This document shows, in pieces, positions 20,201-29,165 of a DNA stretch of 64,000 nt; position 1 is the stretch's first letter, and every line of letters begins with the position of its first letter. Where the stretch lies: positions 186,001 through 250,000 of the forward strand of contig NZ_JABFDH010000004.1 of assembly GCF_013403975.1 (NCBI RefSeq), read 5' to 3'. Under the pieces are notes generated by a model that saw nothing but the letters and a program-made list of their open reading frames with translations, had not been told where the DNA came from and did no database searches. This DNA is from Winogradskyella ursingii. Lineage in GTDB: Bacteria; Bacteroidota; Bacteroidia; Flavobacteriales; Flavobacteriaceae. Made by a program: the position numbers and the translations under genes.

Positions 20201-20271
20201 ACGATACTGCTAAAAAAGGTGATGCTGCAGAATCGTTAAAGAAGAAAGTTAAAGAAGAGGAGGAAGCGTAA
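17230..20271 (+). CDS. secDF: Protein translocase subunit SecDF (fused SecD and SecF)
   Basis: The protein has 1013 aa. It is the proton-driven accessory of the SecYEG channel in the inner membrane. The SecD half (to about residue 650) shows MKLGLDLKGGINA, the periplasmic LRNRIDGFGVSSPNIQRLG, an acidic low-complexity insert (about 290-325), NIVYSAPGVSTGPISGGNSQ, and transmembrane motifs TIGISVDANVLIFERIREE and TTGLTALILFVFGTG. The SecF half (about 670-1000) has GLDQGIDFVGGRTYQV, VIGYSLNDTVVVFDRIRE and TSVTTLVVLLAMFTFG. The conserved Asp residues of the proton path are present. The fused form is usual in this phylum. A bidirectional terminator follows. Confidence 0.97.
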   Translation: MQNKGIIKLFAILFGLVSIYQLSFTFKANQIEDNAEIHAYAKFSDDVEDYQTKRNIAEINYIDSLKTSKVEVDGNLEPIKVYDLGVADYTYTEVEDNAMKLGLDLKGGINAIIQISVKDILKGLANNSKDPVFNKALDDADELQKDAQESYLESFFRAFDEIKGDTKLASPDIFANRDLSDDIKFDMSDDKVKGIIRTKIDESIVSAFEVLRNRIDGFGVSSPNIQRLGNSGRILIELPGAKDRERVVDIITKTAQLQFWETFKTEEVAPYLLQVNQALVEAGETAENTSEIEEGEEVQDTTSSTIDDLTGQIESDSTNVADVNPLGIQGFGQGGPVIGIFLAKDKEKVMDILNQPQNRAQLPSEMRNLKFVWGIEQEESEFVELYAIKSNREGVPELSGAVITDARQDYDQLSRPAVSMQMNAKGAKIWEEMTKRAYETRGNIAIVLDNIVYSAPGVSTGPISGGNSQISGSFSLTEAVDLANVLRAGKLPASAEIVQADEVGPSLGQEAIDSGMKSFIIALAFVLLWMVFYYGKSGIFADIALLLNILLIFGVLASLGAVLTLPGIAGIVLTIGISVDANVLIFERIREELAKGKSQKESIKDGFSNALSSILDANITTGLTALILFVFGTGPIKGFATTLIIGILTSLFTAIFITRLLIDWYANRGGKLDFSTSMTKNLFKNVNINFLKKRKIAYVISGVLIVASLGSLFTTGLDQGIDFVGGRTYQVRFDQEVSTEEVGSTLNDVFGSAEVKTIGGANQLKISTKYKVNDNSTEADEEVESKLFEALKPYLPAGMSYQEFLDGSGDAKIGKMLSSKVSPTIADDIKKSSVWAVLGSLVVVFLYILFRFKKWQFSLGAVAAVFHDVLIVLGIFSLTWKFMPFSMEIDQAFIAAILTVIGYSLNDTVVVFDRIREFLNEHTSWKFDQTINQSLNSTLSRTLNTSVTTLVVLLAMFTFGADSLRGLLFALIVGVLVGTYSSLFIATPVMYDTAKKGDAAESLKKKVKEEEEA

Positions 20272-20331
20272 TTAGAATGATAACATGCGCTCAATATTAC
20301 ACCGAGTGTAATTGAAAAGTTGAATATATTT

Positions 20332-20366
20332 AAAAAGCCTTTCCAAATTTACGGAAAGGCTTTTTT
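20332..20366. terminator. Bidirectional intrinsic terminator after secDF
   Basis: AAAAAGCCTTTCC and GGAAAGGCTTTTT form a 13-bp stem with an 8-base loop and T-runs on both strands. It serves secDF and the convergent hydrolase gene. Confidence 0.9.
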
Positions 20367-20410
20367 GTTTTTTAAATATGCGGATCTGCTCGATTTATTG
20401 ATAAAAAGTT

Positions 20411-21277
20411 TTAAGAATGTTCTTCAATCCATTTATGCAATAAAGTCCATAAAGAATCTTGAAATTTATCTCTAAAGAATCCAAAGTGTCCAATATTTGG
20501 GATACCTAAATCTCCGGGAACGACATGGCGTCTATCTACGTTTGAATTTATAAATTGCTTTGTTAACCAATCTACAGATGAAACAGAAGCATACTCATCA
20601 TTTGGAAAACTTAGGGACAATAAATCTTTATGAAAATTTTTAAACTGAAGATCATCATAATTATATTCAGAGAGCATGTAATCTTTTTGCCTTCCCCAAC
20701 GTCTCCATTGATATACCATTTGCTTTGGTAGATTTTCAAAAAGATTTATGGTTTTAGCCGGGAAATAACCAAATATTGGTGTGAGCATAGGTATCATTAG
20801 ATACCAAAACGTGAACATTCTATAACGTTCGTAGCCTTTCCAATGTTTCCAATAACCACTTTGTGAAGCTACAGTTATGATAGCGTCAATTTGATGTATG
20901 TTCTGGTTGAAAGCCAAAATTTGTCCACCAATGCTATGTGTAATTACGATAATCTTATGGTCAACATTTTGGGACTTGACATACGCTACAACAGCTGCTT
21001 GGTCATTTTCTCCCCAAGATTTTAGATTGATTTTGTTCTGTTTTAGAGATGTTACGTTTGAGTTAGACTTGCCAATTCCGTAGTAATCAAAGGTGTAGAT
21101 CGTATATCCTAATTCTGAAAAATACCGAGCAAATTTGTGGTAAAACCGCTGTAGTACTCCCGTAGCAGAAGATATGATTATACTTTTATTATTTTGATTT
21201 TTGGGTTTAAAAACCGTTGCACCTAAGTTGTGCCCCATTACTGTTTTTATGGAAACTTCTATTGGTTCAGTCATCAA
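20411..21277 (-). CDS. Alpha/beta hydrolase (serine aminopeptidase S33-like)
   Basis: The protein has 288 aa. An alpha/beta hydrolase fold is indicated by the oxyanion-side strand SIIISSATG (residues 32-40), YTFDYYGIGKS (61-71) and the nucleophile elbow THSIGG, with Ser115 as probable nucleophile. The first Gly of the usual GxSxG is Thr here. The catalytic His would be in NIGHFGFF near the C-terminus. It is cytoplasmic by absence of a signal. Its start overlaps the end of the DUF192 gene by 11 bases, so translation is probably coupled. Substrate unknown. Confidence 0.82.
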   Translation of the reverse strand: MMTEPIEVSIKTVMGHNLGATVFKPKNQNNKSIIISSATGVLQRFYHKFARYFSELGYTIYTFDYYGIGKSNSNVTSLKQNKINLKSWGENDQAAVVAYVKSQNVDHKIIVITHSIGGQILAFNQNIHQIDAIITVASQSGYWKHWKGYERYRMFTFWYLMIPMLTPIFGYFPAKTINLFENLPKQMVYQWRRWGRQKDYMLSEYNYDDLQFKNFHKDLLSLSFPNDEYASVSSVDWLTKQFINSNVDRRHVVPGDLGIPNIGHFGFFRDKFQDSLWTLLHKWIEEHS

Positions 21278-21764
21278 TAGAATTAGAAGCTATCTTATCT
21301 CCAACTTCAAATCCCCAAACATCAGCCAATCCAGCATTGATCTCCAGAACATACTTTGCAGGAACATTGGACGGCAAAGAAGATTCATCCATAGGTTGTG
21401 CATTTTTCTGAAAACTGACTATGGTCTTGTCTTCGTCAATATAAATAATATCTAGAGGGATTTTGGTATTCTTCATGTAGAAACTACGTAATTGTTCATC
21501 GGGAAAAATAAACAGCATCCCTTGGTTTTGTTCCATTGAAGTGCGGTACATCAATCCCGTTTGAGTTTCGTATTCGTTGTCTGCAATTTCAATATCCAAG
21601 GTTTTTATTATGGAATCTGAATCCGCTTTTTTAATACTGAGCACTCCTTCTTTTTTAAAATTAACAACAACCTTATCTGAAGATGTGCTTCGTACTTCCT
21701 CTTTACAATTTACAAGAAATGTAAATATTAAAAGGACTATAGTGTATTTGATTATATACTTCAA
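21267..21764 (-). CDS. DUF192-family lipoprotein
   Basis: The protein has 165 aa. Lipoprotein signal (MKYIIKYTIVLLIFTFLVNC, Cys at 20), then a DUF192 domain at about residues 45-160 with TQTGLMYRTSMEQNQGMLF, SFYMKNTKIPLDIIYID and the terminal NAGLADVWGFEVGDKI. The domain is widespread and of unsettled function. The gene follows lgt after two bases and overlaps the hydrolase gene, in a tight minus-strand operon. Confidence 0.88.
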   Translation of the reverse strand: MKYIIKYTIVLLIFTFLVNCKEEVRSTSSDKVVVNFKKEGVLSIKKADSDSIIKTLDIEIADNEYETQTGLMYRTSMEQNQGMLFIFPDEQLRSFYMKNTKIPLDIIYIDEDKTIVSFQKNAQPMDESSLPSNVPAKYVLEINAGLADVWGFEVGDKIASNSIDD

Positions 21765-21766
21765 AC

Positions 21767-22594
21767 CTACTTTTTTAATTTTATTTTCGGCTTATACACA
21801 AACATAAAATACAATCCTACTAAAACTAAAGGAATACTCAATAACTGACCTGTATTGAGAGCCCAATCTGCACGTTCTATATTTTGTGCTTCTTTTACAA
21901 ATTCTACAAAGAATCTCACGGTAAATAATAAAACTAAGAATAGTCCAAAAAGAAAGCCTTGTTGTTCGGATTTATTAGTTTTCCAATAGAAATAGAATAA
22001 AATCAGGAATACAAAAATGTAGAAAAATGCCTCGTAAAGTTGGGCTGGATGTCTTGGTTCGGTTTCTCCCAATTGTGTAAAAACTACACCAAAGTCGCTA
22101 TCGGTGTATTTTCCGATGATTTCAGAATTTATAAAATTTCCAATTCTCACAAATACGGCACCTGATGCCACGGGAATAACCACACGGTCCAATATCCAAA
22201 GAACTGATTTATGCAATTTTTTCTTATTAAAAATATACATGGAAATAATCATGGCAATAGCGGCACCATGGCTTGCCAGGCCCTGAAAACCTGTAAATTC
22301 GAACCCGCCTTTGAATTTAAAAGGTAAAAAGATGCTAAAGAAATCTTCGGTAATAAGTTCGGGTTGATAAAATATCACATGACCTAATCGCGCGCCAAGC
22401 ATAATCCCCAAAACCGAATAGATAAAAAGTGAATCTAAAGATTCTTCGGATTGGTTTTCGTTTTTCCAAATGCGCTTCATAATGTAAAAGCCAAGTATAA
22501 AGGCAACAATCCACATTAAGCTATAGAAGTGTAATTTAAAAAATCCTAAATCTATAAATTTAGTAGGATCCCATTCAATTTGTAAAAAATGCAT
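21767..22594 (-). CDS. lgt: Prolipoprotein diacylglyceryl transferase
   Basis: The protein has 275 aa. It transfers diacylglycerol from phosphatidylglycerol to the lipobox Cys of prolipoproteins in the inner membrane. Seven hydrophobic segments are visible. Signature stretches are GARLGHVIFYQPE, ASHGAAIAM (catalytic His region), FVRIGNFINSEIIGK (the Lgt signature) and RHPAQLYEAFFY. The DUF192 lipoprotein gene two bases downstream would be one of its substrates. Confidence 0.96.
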   Translation of the reverse strand: MHFLQIEWDPTKFIDLGFFKLHFYSLMWIVAFILGFYIMKRIWKNENQSEESLDSLFIYSVLGIMLGARLGHVIFYQPELITEDFFSIFLPFKFKGGFEFTGFQGLASHGAAIAMIISMYIFNKKKLHKSVLWILDRVVIPVASGAVFVRIGNFINSEIIGKYTDSDFGVVFTQLGETEPRHPAQLYEAFFYIFVFLILFYFYWKTNKSEQQGFLFGLFLVLLFTVRFFVEFVKEAQNIERADWALNTGQLLSIPLVLVGLYFMFVYKPKIKLKK

Positions 22595-22660
22595 ACGTAT
22601 TGGCTTTAAAGTGGTAAATATAATATTTTGAAAAGGATTGAAAATGGGATTAACGTATTA

Positions 22661-22894
22661 TTAATCCTCTTTTGGTGGTACTGGATCAAAACCACTTCCT
22701 CCCCAGGGATGACAACTAAAAATTCGCTTTACAGCTAACCAGCCTCCTTTAAAAAATCCATGAACTTCTAAAGATTCTTTGGCATAATGTGAGCATGTGG
22801 GTTGATAACGACAGGTTGCAGGTGTGATAGGCGAAATGAAAGTCTGATAGATTTTGATTAAGAATAAAAATGGTGCAACTAGTACTTTTTTCAT
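22661..22894 (-). CDS. yidD: Membrane protein insertion efficiency factor YidD
   Basis: The protein has 77 aa. The small YidD family aids YidC-dependent insertion at the inner membrane. The whole conserved core is present: an N-terminal hydrophobic/amphipathic helix, then [19 protein letters not shown] and [19 protein letters not shown] with the three conserved Cys. It lies 66 bases upstream of lgt on the same strand. Confidence 0.95.
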   Translation of the reverse strand: MKKVLVAPFLFLIKIYQTFISPITPATCRYQPTCSHYAKESLEVHGFFKGGWLAVKRIFSCHPWGGSGFDPVPPKED

Positions 22895-22908
22895 AATTAT
22901 TACTCTCT

Positions 22909-22978
22909 GTCATTTCGAGCGTAGTCAAGAAATCTCATAGTTAAAAATAATAGACGTTTCAAATGCGATCGATATGAC
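22909..22978. repeat. Short intergenic repeat with imperfect terminal inverted repeats
   Basis: GTCATTTCGA (22909-22918) and TCGATATGAC (22969-22978) are inverted repeats matching at 9 of 10 positions. The sequence GTCATTTCGAGCGTAGTCAA resembles a motif common between flavobacterial genes and the ends of the element at 6534-6667. It is non-coding and lies between cysS and yidD. Confidence 0.5.
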
Positions 22979-23015
22979 TGTTTTAGGCAAAAAAATTATT
23001 TAAAACAACTAGCAA

Positions 23016-24494
23016 TTAATACGTAAAAGTCGTGCCATCACGACCATCATTCAATTGAATGCCAGCTTCAGCCAACTCATCACGAATTTTATCGGATAAT
23101 GCAAAATCCTTGTTTAATCGCGCCTCTTTTCTTAATTCTATTAAAATTTGAACAGCACTAGCCAATTTCTCTGCCCCAGAATTGCTTTTTGATTCTTTTT
23201 CTAAACCTAGAATATCAAAAGTAAATGTATTCAACGTGTTTTTTAAAAGTTCTAAGTCTGCAGATGTAATGGTCGCTTTTTCAGCTTTGATCTGATTGAT
23301 GAATTTTACCGCTTCAAATAAATGAGCAATTAAAATAGGAGTATTAAAATCATCATTCATGGAGTCATAACATTTCTGTTGCCATTCAGAAATATCAATT
23401 GTTGATGTGTTTCCTGTTTTTAGACTTTCAACAGTTTTAATAGCATCTAACAAACGGTGTAGTCCTTTTTCGGCTCCCATCAGTCCATCATCCGTTAAAT
23501 CCAAAACACTTCTGTAAGACGCTTGCATCATAAAAAAGCGTACCACACTTGGGCTATAGCCTTTAGACATTATATCATTGTCACCAGAAATTAATTCCGC
23601 AGGATTAATGTAATTACCACTGGATTTGCTCATTCGGCTGCCGTTAAGTTCCAACATGTTGGCGTGCATCCAATACTTCACAGGACTTTGACCTTTTGCC
23701 GCTTGGTTTTGCGCAATTTCACATTCATGATGCGGAAATTTTAAATCCATACCACCACCATGTATGTCAAATTTTTCGCCTAGATATTTGGTACTCATAG
23801 CTGTACATTCTAAATGCCAACCTGGAAAACCGTCACTCCAGGGAGAAGGCCAGCGCATAATATGGGTTGGTTCTGCACGTTTCCATAATGCAAAATCCTG
23901 TGGGTTCTTTTTGTCGCTTTGACCGTCTAAAGCACGTGTGTTATGAATAAGATCTTCAAGTTTTCTTTTACTTAGAATACCGTATTCATTGTTTTTGTTG
24001 TATTTGTGTACATCAAAATAAACAGAGCCATTTTTGATATAAGCAAATCCATTATCTATGATATTCTGAATAAGTTCAATCTGCTCAATTATGTGACCTG
24101 TTGCTGTTGGTTCAATACTTGGAGATAAAAAGTTGAAAGTGTTTAAAACGTTATGAAAATCTACTGTGTAGCGCTGTACAATTTCCATGGGTTCAATAGA
24201 CTCCAGCCTCGCTTTTTTCGTGATTTTATCCTCACCACGGTCTGCATCATCTTCAAGATGTCCAGCATCGGTAATATTACGAACATAACGCACCTTATAA
24301 CCTAAGTGCTGAAAATAGCGAAAAATCATGTCGAAAGACATGAAAGTTCTCACATTGCCTAAATGTACATTGCTATAAACCGTTGGTCCACAAACATACA
24401 TGCCTACATAGCCTTTGGTTAAAGGCTCAAACAGCTCCTTCTCTCCAGATAGTGTATTGTATATTTTAATGGTTTGGTCTTTGTATAAAGGCAT
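23016..24494 (-). CDS. cysS: Cysteine-tRNA ligase
   Basis: The protein has 492 aa, of usual length. Class I synthetase charging tRNA-Cys. Zinc and HIGH-type motifs appear in [20 protein letters not shown] (HIGH replaced by HLGN, as in this family). The zinc-site Cys/His lie in WHLECTAMS and [10 protein letters not shown], and the KMSKS loop is [11 protein letters not shown]. The C-terminal helical anticodon-binding domain ends [10 protein letters not shown]. The start lies 54 bases after the folE stop. Confidence 0.97.
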   Translation of the reverse strand: MPLYKDQTIKIYNTLSGEKELFEPLTKGYVGMYVCGPTVYSNVHLGNVRTFMSFDMIFRYFQHLGYKVRYVRNITDAGHLEDDADRGEDKITKKARLESIEPMEIVQRYTVDFHNVLNTFNFLSPSIEPTATGHIIEQIELIQNIIDNGFAYIKNGSVYFDVHKYNKNNEYGILSKRKLEDLIHNTRALDGQSDKKNPQDFALWKRAEPTHIMRWPSPWSDGFPGWHLECTAMSTKYLGEKFDIHGGGMDLKFPHHECEIAQNQAAKGQSPVKYWMHANMLELNGSRMSKSSGNYINPAELISGDNDIMSKGYSPSVVRFFMMQASYRSVLDLTDDGLMGAEKGLHRLLDAIKTVESLKTGNTSTIDISEWQQKCYDSMNDDFNTPILIAHLFEAVKFINQIKAEKATITSADLELLKNTLNTFTFDILGLEKESKSNSGAEKLASAVQILIELRKEARLNKDFALSDKIRDELAEAGIQLNDGRDGTTFTY

Positions 24495-24548
24495 GCCGTA
24501 AAAATTGAATCAGAATAAAATATTAAAAAAAAAGCCTAGAAAAAGCGT

Positions 24549-25226
24549 TTAAAATTGAGTGTCTAAATTAATATAATCCAAAAATTCTCTTTTGGTTTCT
24601 TTATCTTTAAACTTACCACCAAATTCCGAAGTTACTGTGCTACTTTCAATATCTCTAATGCCTCTTGAATTCACACAAAGATGTTTGGCGTCAATAACAC
24701 AAGCTACATCTTCTGTGTTTAATACTTCTTGCAGTTCCTTTACAATTTGAATGGTTAAACGTTCCTGTACCTGAGGACGCTTTGCAAAATAATCTACGAT
24801 TCTGTTCATTTTGGATAGACCAACAACCGTTCCGTTAGATATATAGGCTACATGTGCGCGTCCAACAATAGGTAATAAGTGGTGCTCACAAGTAGAGTAA
24901 ACGGTTATGTTTTTTTCAACAAGCATTTCTCCATATTTATACTTGTTGTCAAAAGTTGAGGCACTTGGTTTTTTATCTGGGTTTAGTCCGCCAAAAATTT
25001 CGTTTACAAACATTTTAGCTACACGGTTTGGTGTACCTTTTAAGCTATCATCTGTAAGATCTAAACCGAGGGTCTCCATAATATGCCGAACATCATCTCT
25101 TATAATTTCAACCTTTTCGGAAGATGAGAGTTTAAAAGCATCTTTTCGCATTGGAGTATCACTAGAGGAACTTATGTGGTCATCTCCAAATGCATCAATT
25201 TCATTGTAGTTATTTTCAACTTTCAT
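24549..25226 (-). CDS. folE: GTP cyclohydrolase I
   Basis: The protein has 225 aa. It makes dihydroneopterin triphosphate from GTP, the first step of folate and pterin synthesis. The zinc and catalytic motifs are CEHHLLPIVGRAHVAYI and AKHLCVNSRG, with FAKRPQVQERLTIQI between them. About 45 N-terminal residues (acidic, Ser-rich) precede the catalytic domain. It has its own -7 element at 25259-25266 and is followed by cysS. folP, another folate gene, lies 18 kb away. Confidence 0.97.
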   Translation of the reverse strand: MKVENNYNEIDAFGDDHISSSSDTPMRKDAFKLSSSEKVEIIRDDVRHIMETLGLDLTDDSLKGTPNRVAKMFVNEIFGGLNPDKKPSASTFDNKYKYGEMLVEKNITVYSTCEHHLLPIVGRAHVAYISNGTVVGLSKMNRIVDYFAKRPQVQERLTIQIVKELQEVLNTEDVACVIDAKHLCVNSRGIRDIESSTVTSEFGGKFKDKETKREFLDYINLDTQF

Positions 25227-25258
25227 AGTAGCAAACTAATATTCTATAAATCAAGGTG

Positions 25259-25266
25259 CAAAGATA
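25259..25266 (-). promoter_or_regulatory. Putative -7 element of folE
   Basis: On the minus strand TATCTTTG matches TAnnTTTG, 32 bases before the folE ATG. Confidence 0.5.
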
Positions 25267-25418
25267 AGTAATAAAAATAGTATTAAAAGGGTAGGGATTT
25301 TAGAATTATACCTGTATTATAATAAAGTTCGTTAATGAGTAGCTGTAATCGATGAACCAACAGTTGTTTACTTATTTTTTTAGTAAATTTCACATCTTAA
25401 ATTTCCTATTTGTAATTA

Positions 25419-28400
25419 ATGAAAAATACAAAATTTTTATCCTTAATATTAATTATTGGTTTAGCATTTTCTACTCATGCCCAAGGTTTGCTATGTTCTG
25501 ATGTTGAACCATTTTGCGCAGGGAATAGTGCCTTAACATTTCCTAATTCTCATCCAGGAGTTTCAGGTGCTTCTAACTCTGCAGAGTCAGGAATTGATTA
25601 TAGTTGTACTACTGGTGGAGGGCCTAACAACCCAACAGACTGGCCTTATCCATCTTGGTATTTTATGAGAGTTGATAATGATGGCGATTTAAATTTCTCA
25701 ATAAGCCAAACCCAAAATGCCGATGGTAGTGGTGCAGCTTTTGATGTAGATTTTATTGCTTGGGGACCTTTTAATGATGCAGATATAAATTGTGGAGCTG
25801 ACCTGACACCCGCAAATAAAATTGATTGTAGTTGGCTACCAGCAACAACAGAATTTATGGAAATACCAAATGCACAGGCAGGGCAGATTTATATAGTTAT
25901 GATCACTAATTTTTCTGAAAATGCTGGTTTTATTACGCTTCAACAAACTAATGCCGGAGATTCAGATTCTGGTAGCACGGATTGTTCTATAGTAAATACT
26001 GTCGATGCTTGCGATAATGAAACCCTAAGTCTAGATGCTACAACCACTGGTGCAACAAGATATGAATGGTTTAGAGATGGAAATCCTTTGCCTGAAACAG
26101 GACCAATATTAAACAATGTTGTGGCGCCAAGTGCTGTTTACCTGGCAGAAGCTTATGATGCAGCGGATGTTATTATTGCAGTTGTTGAATTTAACGTTAA
26201 TTTCGTTGAGCAGCCCATTGCCAACCCAGTTACAGATCAGTTAATTTGCGATGATAATAATGACGGATTTTGGAACTTTGATTTAGAGGCATTAGAAACC
26301 ACAATTTTGGGAGGACAATCCATATCAGATTTTGAGATCTCTTTTCATATTAGTCAAAATAATGCAGACATGGATGCTGCACCATTACCTGGAATATATA
26401 CCAATCAAAATCCTTATCAAGCTGAAACAATTTTTGTGCGGATTGAAAATACAGCCAACACAACATGTTATGAAACCACAAGCTTTTTAATTGATGTGTT
26501 TGATCAACCCTCAGCAACACCGTTTTCCTATCAATTGTGTGACGACGATGCAGATGGCGATGATACCAATGGCTTGGTGGAGTTCAACCTTTCATCTATT
26601 GATTCGCAATTATTGGGTGCTCAAAATCCAGCACAATTCACCGTTAGTTATCACGAAGATCAGGCCAATGCTGATGCAGGTAGTGCTCCTCTTGCTAATT
26701 TGTACACAAATGTGATAATCAATATAGATCAGATTGTAGCAAGGGTGCAAAATAATGACAATCCCGATTGCTACGAAACTGCAATAGTAGATTTAGTAGT
26801 TAATGAGTTGCCGGTAGTTACAAATGCCGTGGAGCTAGTTCAATGTGATGATGATTCAGACGGATTTTCGAATTTTAATTTAACTGAGTCAGAAACACTT
26901 ATATCGAACAATTCGGCAAACGAAATATTTACTTATTATGATAATTTAGTGGATGCAGAAACAGGTGGTGCTGGTATTGCCAATGTTACGGCTTATACCA
27001 ATACAGATCCATCTTCTGCACCAGATATTCTATATGTAAGGGTTGAAAATGCCAATTCGTGTTACAGAGTGGCCCAATTAGATTTGTTGGTCCAGGCCAC
27101 ACAGATACCTTCTAATATAGAAATTCTTTATGAAGAATGTGATACAGAAGATATTGATAATAGTATAACCAATGGTGTAACTACTTTTGATTTTAGCGAT
27201 GCTGAAGTACAAATAAGAGCTCAAGCGGGATTGCCGACTGGACAGAATTTAAACTTTACATTCTACCAAAATGAAGCAGATGCATTGGCAGAATTGAATG
27301 CAATTTCAGATATTTCTAATTATAGAAATGACAGTTCTCCTTTTGAGCAGGAAATTTACGTAAGGGTAGATGGTGATATTGATAATTCTTGTGTTGGCTT
27401 TGGTGTACACGTGAGATTGCGGACTATAAATCCAACACCAAACATAGACCCAGATGATATTCTGTTATGTGATGATGTGACTGTCGGCGATTTGATAGAA
27501 ACTTTCGATTTAACTCAGAATGAAGCATTCATTATTAATGGAGATTCAGATGTTGTGGCCACTTATCACTTATCATATACGGCTGCCAATGATGGAGTGG
27601 ATGCCATCCCAAACCCTGCTTCATATGAAAATACAAATCCAACAGAAACCATTTTTGTAAGAGTAACCAATTCGATGACCAATTGTTACGCCATTGTAGA
27701 TTTTGACATCGTTGTTAATCCATTACCACAAGCAACAGTTATAGTAAGTGATTTTTTTGAGTGTGAAAATAATACGGATTTTGAGTTTGATTTTGACCTT
27801 GAAAGTAAAACCTTGGAAATTCTCGATGGACAAGATCCAACGCAGTTTACGGTAACATATCACGATTCTCAAATGAATGCGGATAATCTTAACGCACCGC
27901 TAACAAGTCCTTATACCAACATGAGTAACCCGCAGACTATTTATGCGGCGATTACCAATAATGATACAGGATGTTCCATTAGTATTATAAATTTTGAAAT
28001 CGAGGTCAATGAAGGTGCTGATGCCAACTCTGATGGCGAAATAATTTTATATGAAATTTGTGATGAAGTTGGAGATAATGATGGTTCTGCCCAGTTCGAT
28101 TTAACTACTCTAGATGCCGAAATCTACGATGGTCAAGATCCATTGGATTTCTCCTTGACCTATCATGATAGTATGGATGATGCGTTTAATAACGTACAGC
28201 CATTACCCACCTTGTATGAAAACTTCAATAATCCACAGGTGATTTATGCTAGGGTAAGTAACAATATAAGACCGGACGAGTGTTTTGAAATTGCTGAATT
28301 AACCTTACAAGTAAATCTATTGCCTATTTTTGAATTAGAGGATAGGTATATCTTGTGTTTATCTAGCAATGGAACTGAAGCTGTAGATATTCCTCCAGTA

Positions 28401-29087
28401 ATCGATACAGGGCTTTCTGATACAGATTATGACTTTGAATGGTCTTTGGATGGCAATGTCCTCCCTGGTGAAACACAGTCTAGTCTCATCCCAAATCAAG
28501 GAGGAATTTATTCCGTAGTGGTAACTGATACTAGTACCTCAATGGTAACCATGTGTACTAATACAGATAGCACTGAGGTCATTGAAAGTGAACCTCCGGT
28601 GTTAACAGTTGAGGTTTCTACAGAAGCTTTTTTAGGCAATAATATTATAGAATCAAATGCGTCTACGACAGCAACAAATACAACTTTTGAATATAACTTG
28701 GATAATGGCCCATGGCAAGACGAAGGAACGTTTACCAACGTCACAGGTGGAGAACATACAATTACTGCAAGAGATAAAAACGGATGTGGTTTTGTTTCCG
28801 AAACGGTAGTTGTGATCGATTATCCACTTTATTTTACACCTAACGGTGATGGAACTAACGAAACTTGGAATATTACAGGAATAGACTCGCAACCAAATGC
28901 TCGAATATTTATTTTTGATCAATATGGTAAATTATTAAAAGAACTAAGTCCAACTGGTGAAGGTTGGGATGGTACATTCAATGGAAATAAAATGCCAACT
29001 AGCGATTACTGGTTTAGGTTGGTGTATGATGAGCCATTAACAGCAGAGCGTAAAGAATTTCGGGCACACTTTACATTAAAACGATAA
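25419..29087 (+). CDS. Large surface protein with T9SS type B C-terminal sorting domain and seven repeats
   Basis: The protein has 1222 aa with signal peptide ending STHAQ. An N-terminal domain (about 22-185, CSDVEPFCAGNSALTFPN) is typical of gliding-motility-associated proteins. An Ig-like stretch follows, then seven repeats of about 90 aa from residue 275 to 970. Each starts CDDxxDG-type, contains F-[DN]-L, a (T/S)[YF]H motif and a (Y)TN/EN...[IV]xVR[VI]xN stretch, and ends in a Cys-containing strand. The C-terminus (about 1140-1222, YFTPNGDGTNETWNI then YGKLLKEL and GWDGTFNGNKMPTSDYW) is the CHU_C-type T9SS type B signal. An exported, surface-attached adhesin-like protein is inferred. Confidence 0.9.
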   Translation: MKNTKFLSLILIIGLAFSTHAQGLLCSDVEPFCAGNSALTFPNSHPGVSGASNSAESGIDYSCTTGGGPNNPTDWPYPSWYFMRVDNDGDLNFSISQTQNADGSGAAFDVDFIAWGPFNDADINCGADLTPANKIDCSWLPATTEFMEIPNAQAGQIYIVMITNFSENAGFITLQQTNAGDSDSGSTDCSIVNTVDACDNETLSLDATTTGATRYEWFRDGNPLPETGPILNNVVAPSAVYLAEAYDAADVIIAVVEFNVNFVEQPIANPVTDQLICDDNNDGFWNFDLEALETTILGGQSISDFEISFHISQNNADMDAAPLPGIYTNQNPYQAETIFVRIENTANTTCYETTSFLIDVFDQPSATPFSYQLCDDDADGDDTNGLVEFNLSSIDSQLLGAQNPAQFTVSYHEDQANADAGSAPLANLYTNVIINIDQIVARVQNNDNPDCYETAIVDLVVNELPVVTNAVELVQCDDDSDGFSNFNLTESETLISNNSANEIFTYYDNLVDAETGGAGIANVTAYTNTDPSSAPDILYVRVENANSCYRVAQLDLLVQATQIPSNIEILYEECDTEDIDNSITNGVTTFDFSDAEVQIRAQAGLPTGQNLNFTFYQNEADALAELNAISDISNYRNDSSPFEQEIYVRVDGDIDNSCVGFGVHVRLRTINPTPNIDPDDILLCDDVTVGDLIETFDLTQNEAFIINGDSDVVATYHLSYTAANDGVDAIPNPASYENTNPTETIFVRVTNSMTNCYAIVDFDIVVNPLPQATVIVSDFFECENNTDFEFDFDLESKTLEILDGQDPTQFTVTYHDSQMNADNLNAPLTSPYTNMSNPQTIYAAITNNDTGCSISIINFEIEVNEGADANSDGEIILYEICDEVGDNDGSAQFDLTTLDAEIYDGQDPLDFSLTYHDSMDDAFNNVQPLPTLYENFNNPQVIYARVSNNIRPDECFEIAELTLQVNLLPIFELEDRYILCLSSNGTEAVDIPPVIDTGLSDTDYDFEWSLDGNVLPGETQSSLIPNQGGIYSVVVTDTSTSMVTMCTNTDSTEVIESEPPVLTVEVSTEAFLGNNIIESNASTTATNTTFEYNLDNGPWQDEGTFTNVTGGEHTITARDKNGCGFVSETVVVIDYPLYFTPNGDGTNETWNITGIDSQPNARIFIFDQYGKLLKELSPTGEGWDGTFNGNKMPTSDYWFRLVYDEPLTAERKEFRAHFTLKR

Positions 29088-29102
29088 TGTTTAGGTAGCT
29101 AG

Positions 29103-29150
29103 AATAATAAAGCCCAAACAACATACTTTTGTTTGGGCTTTATTATTTTT
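29103..29150. terminator. Bidirectional terminator with a 17-bp perfect stem
   Basis: AATAATAAAGCCCAAAC (29103-29119) and its perfect complement (29131-29147) enclose an 11-base loop, with T-runs on both strands. It separates two convergent genes. Confidence 0.93.
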
Positions 29151-29165
29151 CTATAATACTTAATA

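Noticed and set aside
26240-28330. Repeats in the T9SS protein considered as a recombination hot spot
   Set aside because: The seven modules are similar at protein level but clearly diverged at DNA level, so recent slippage or conversion is unlikely.
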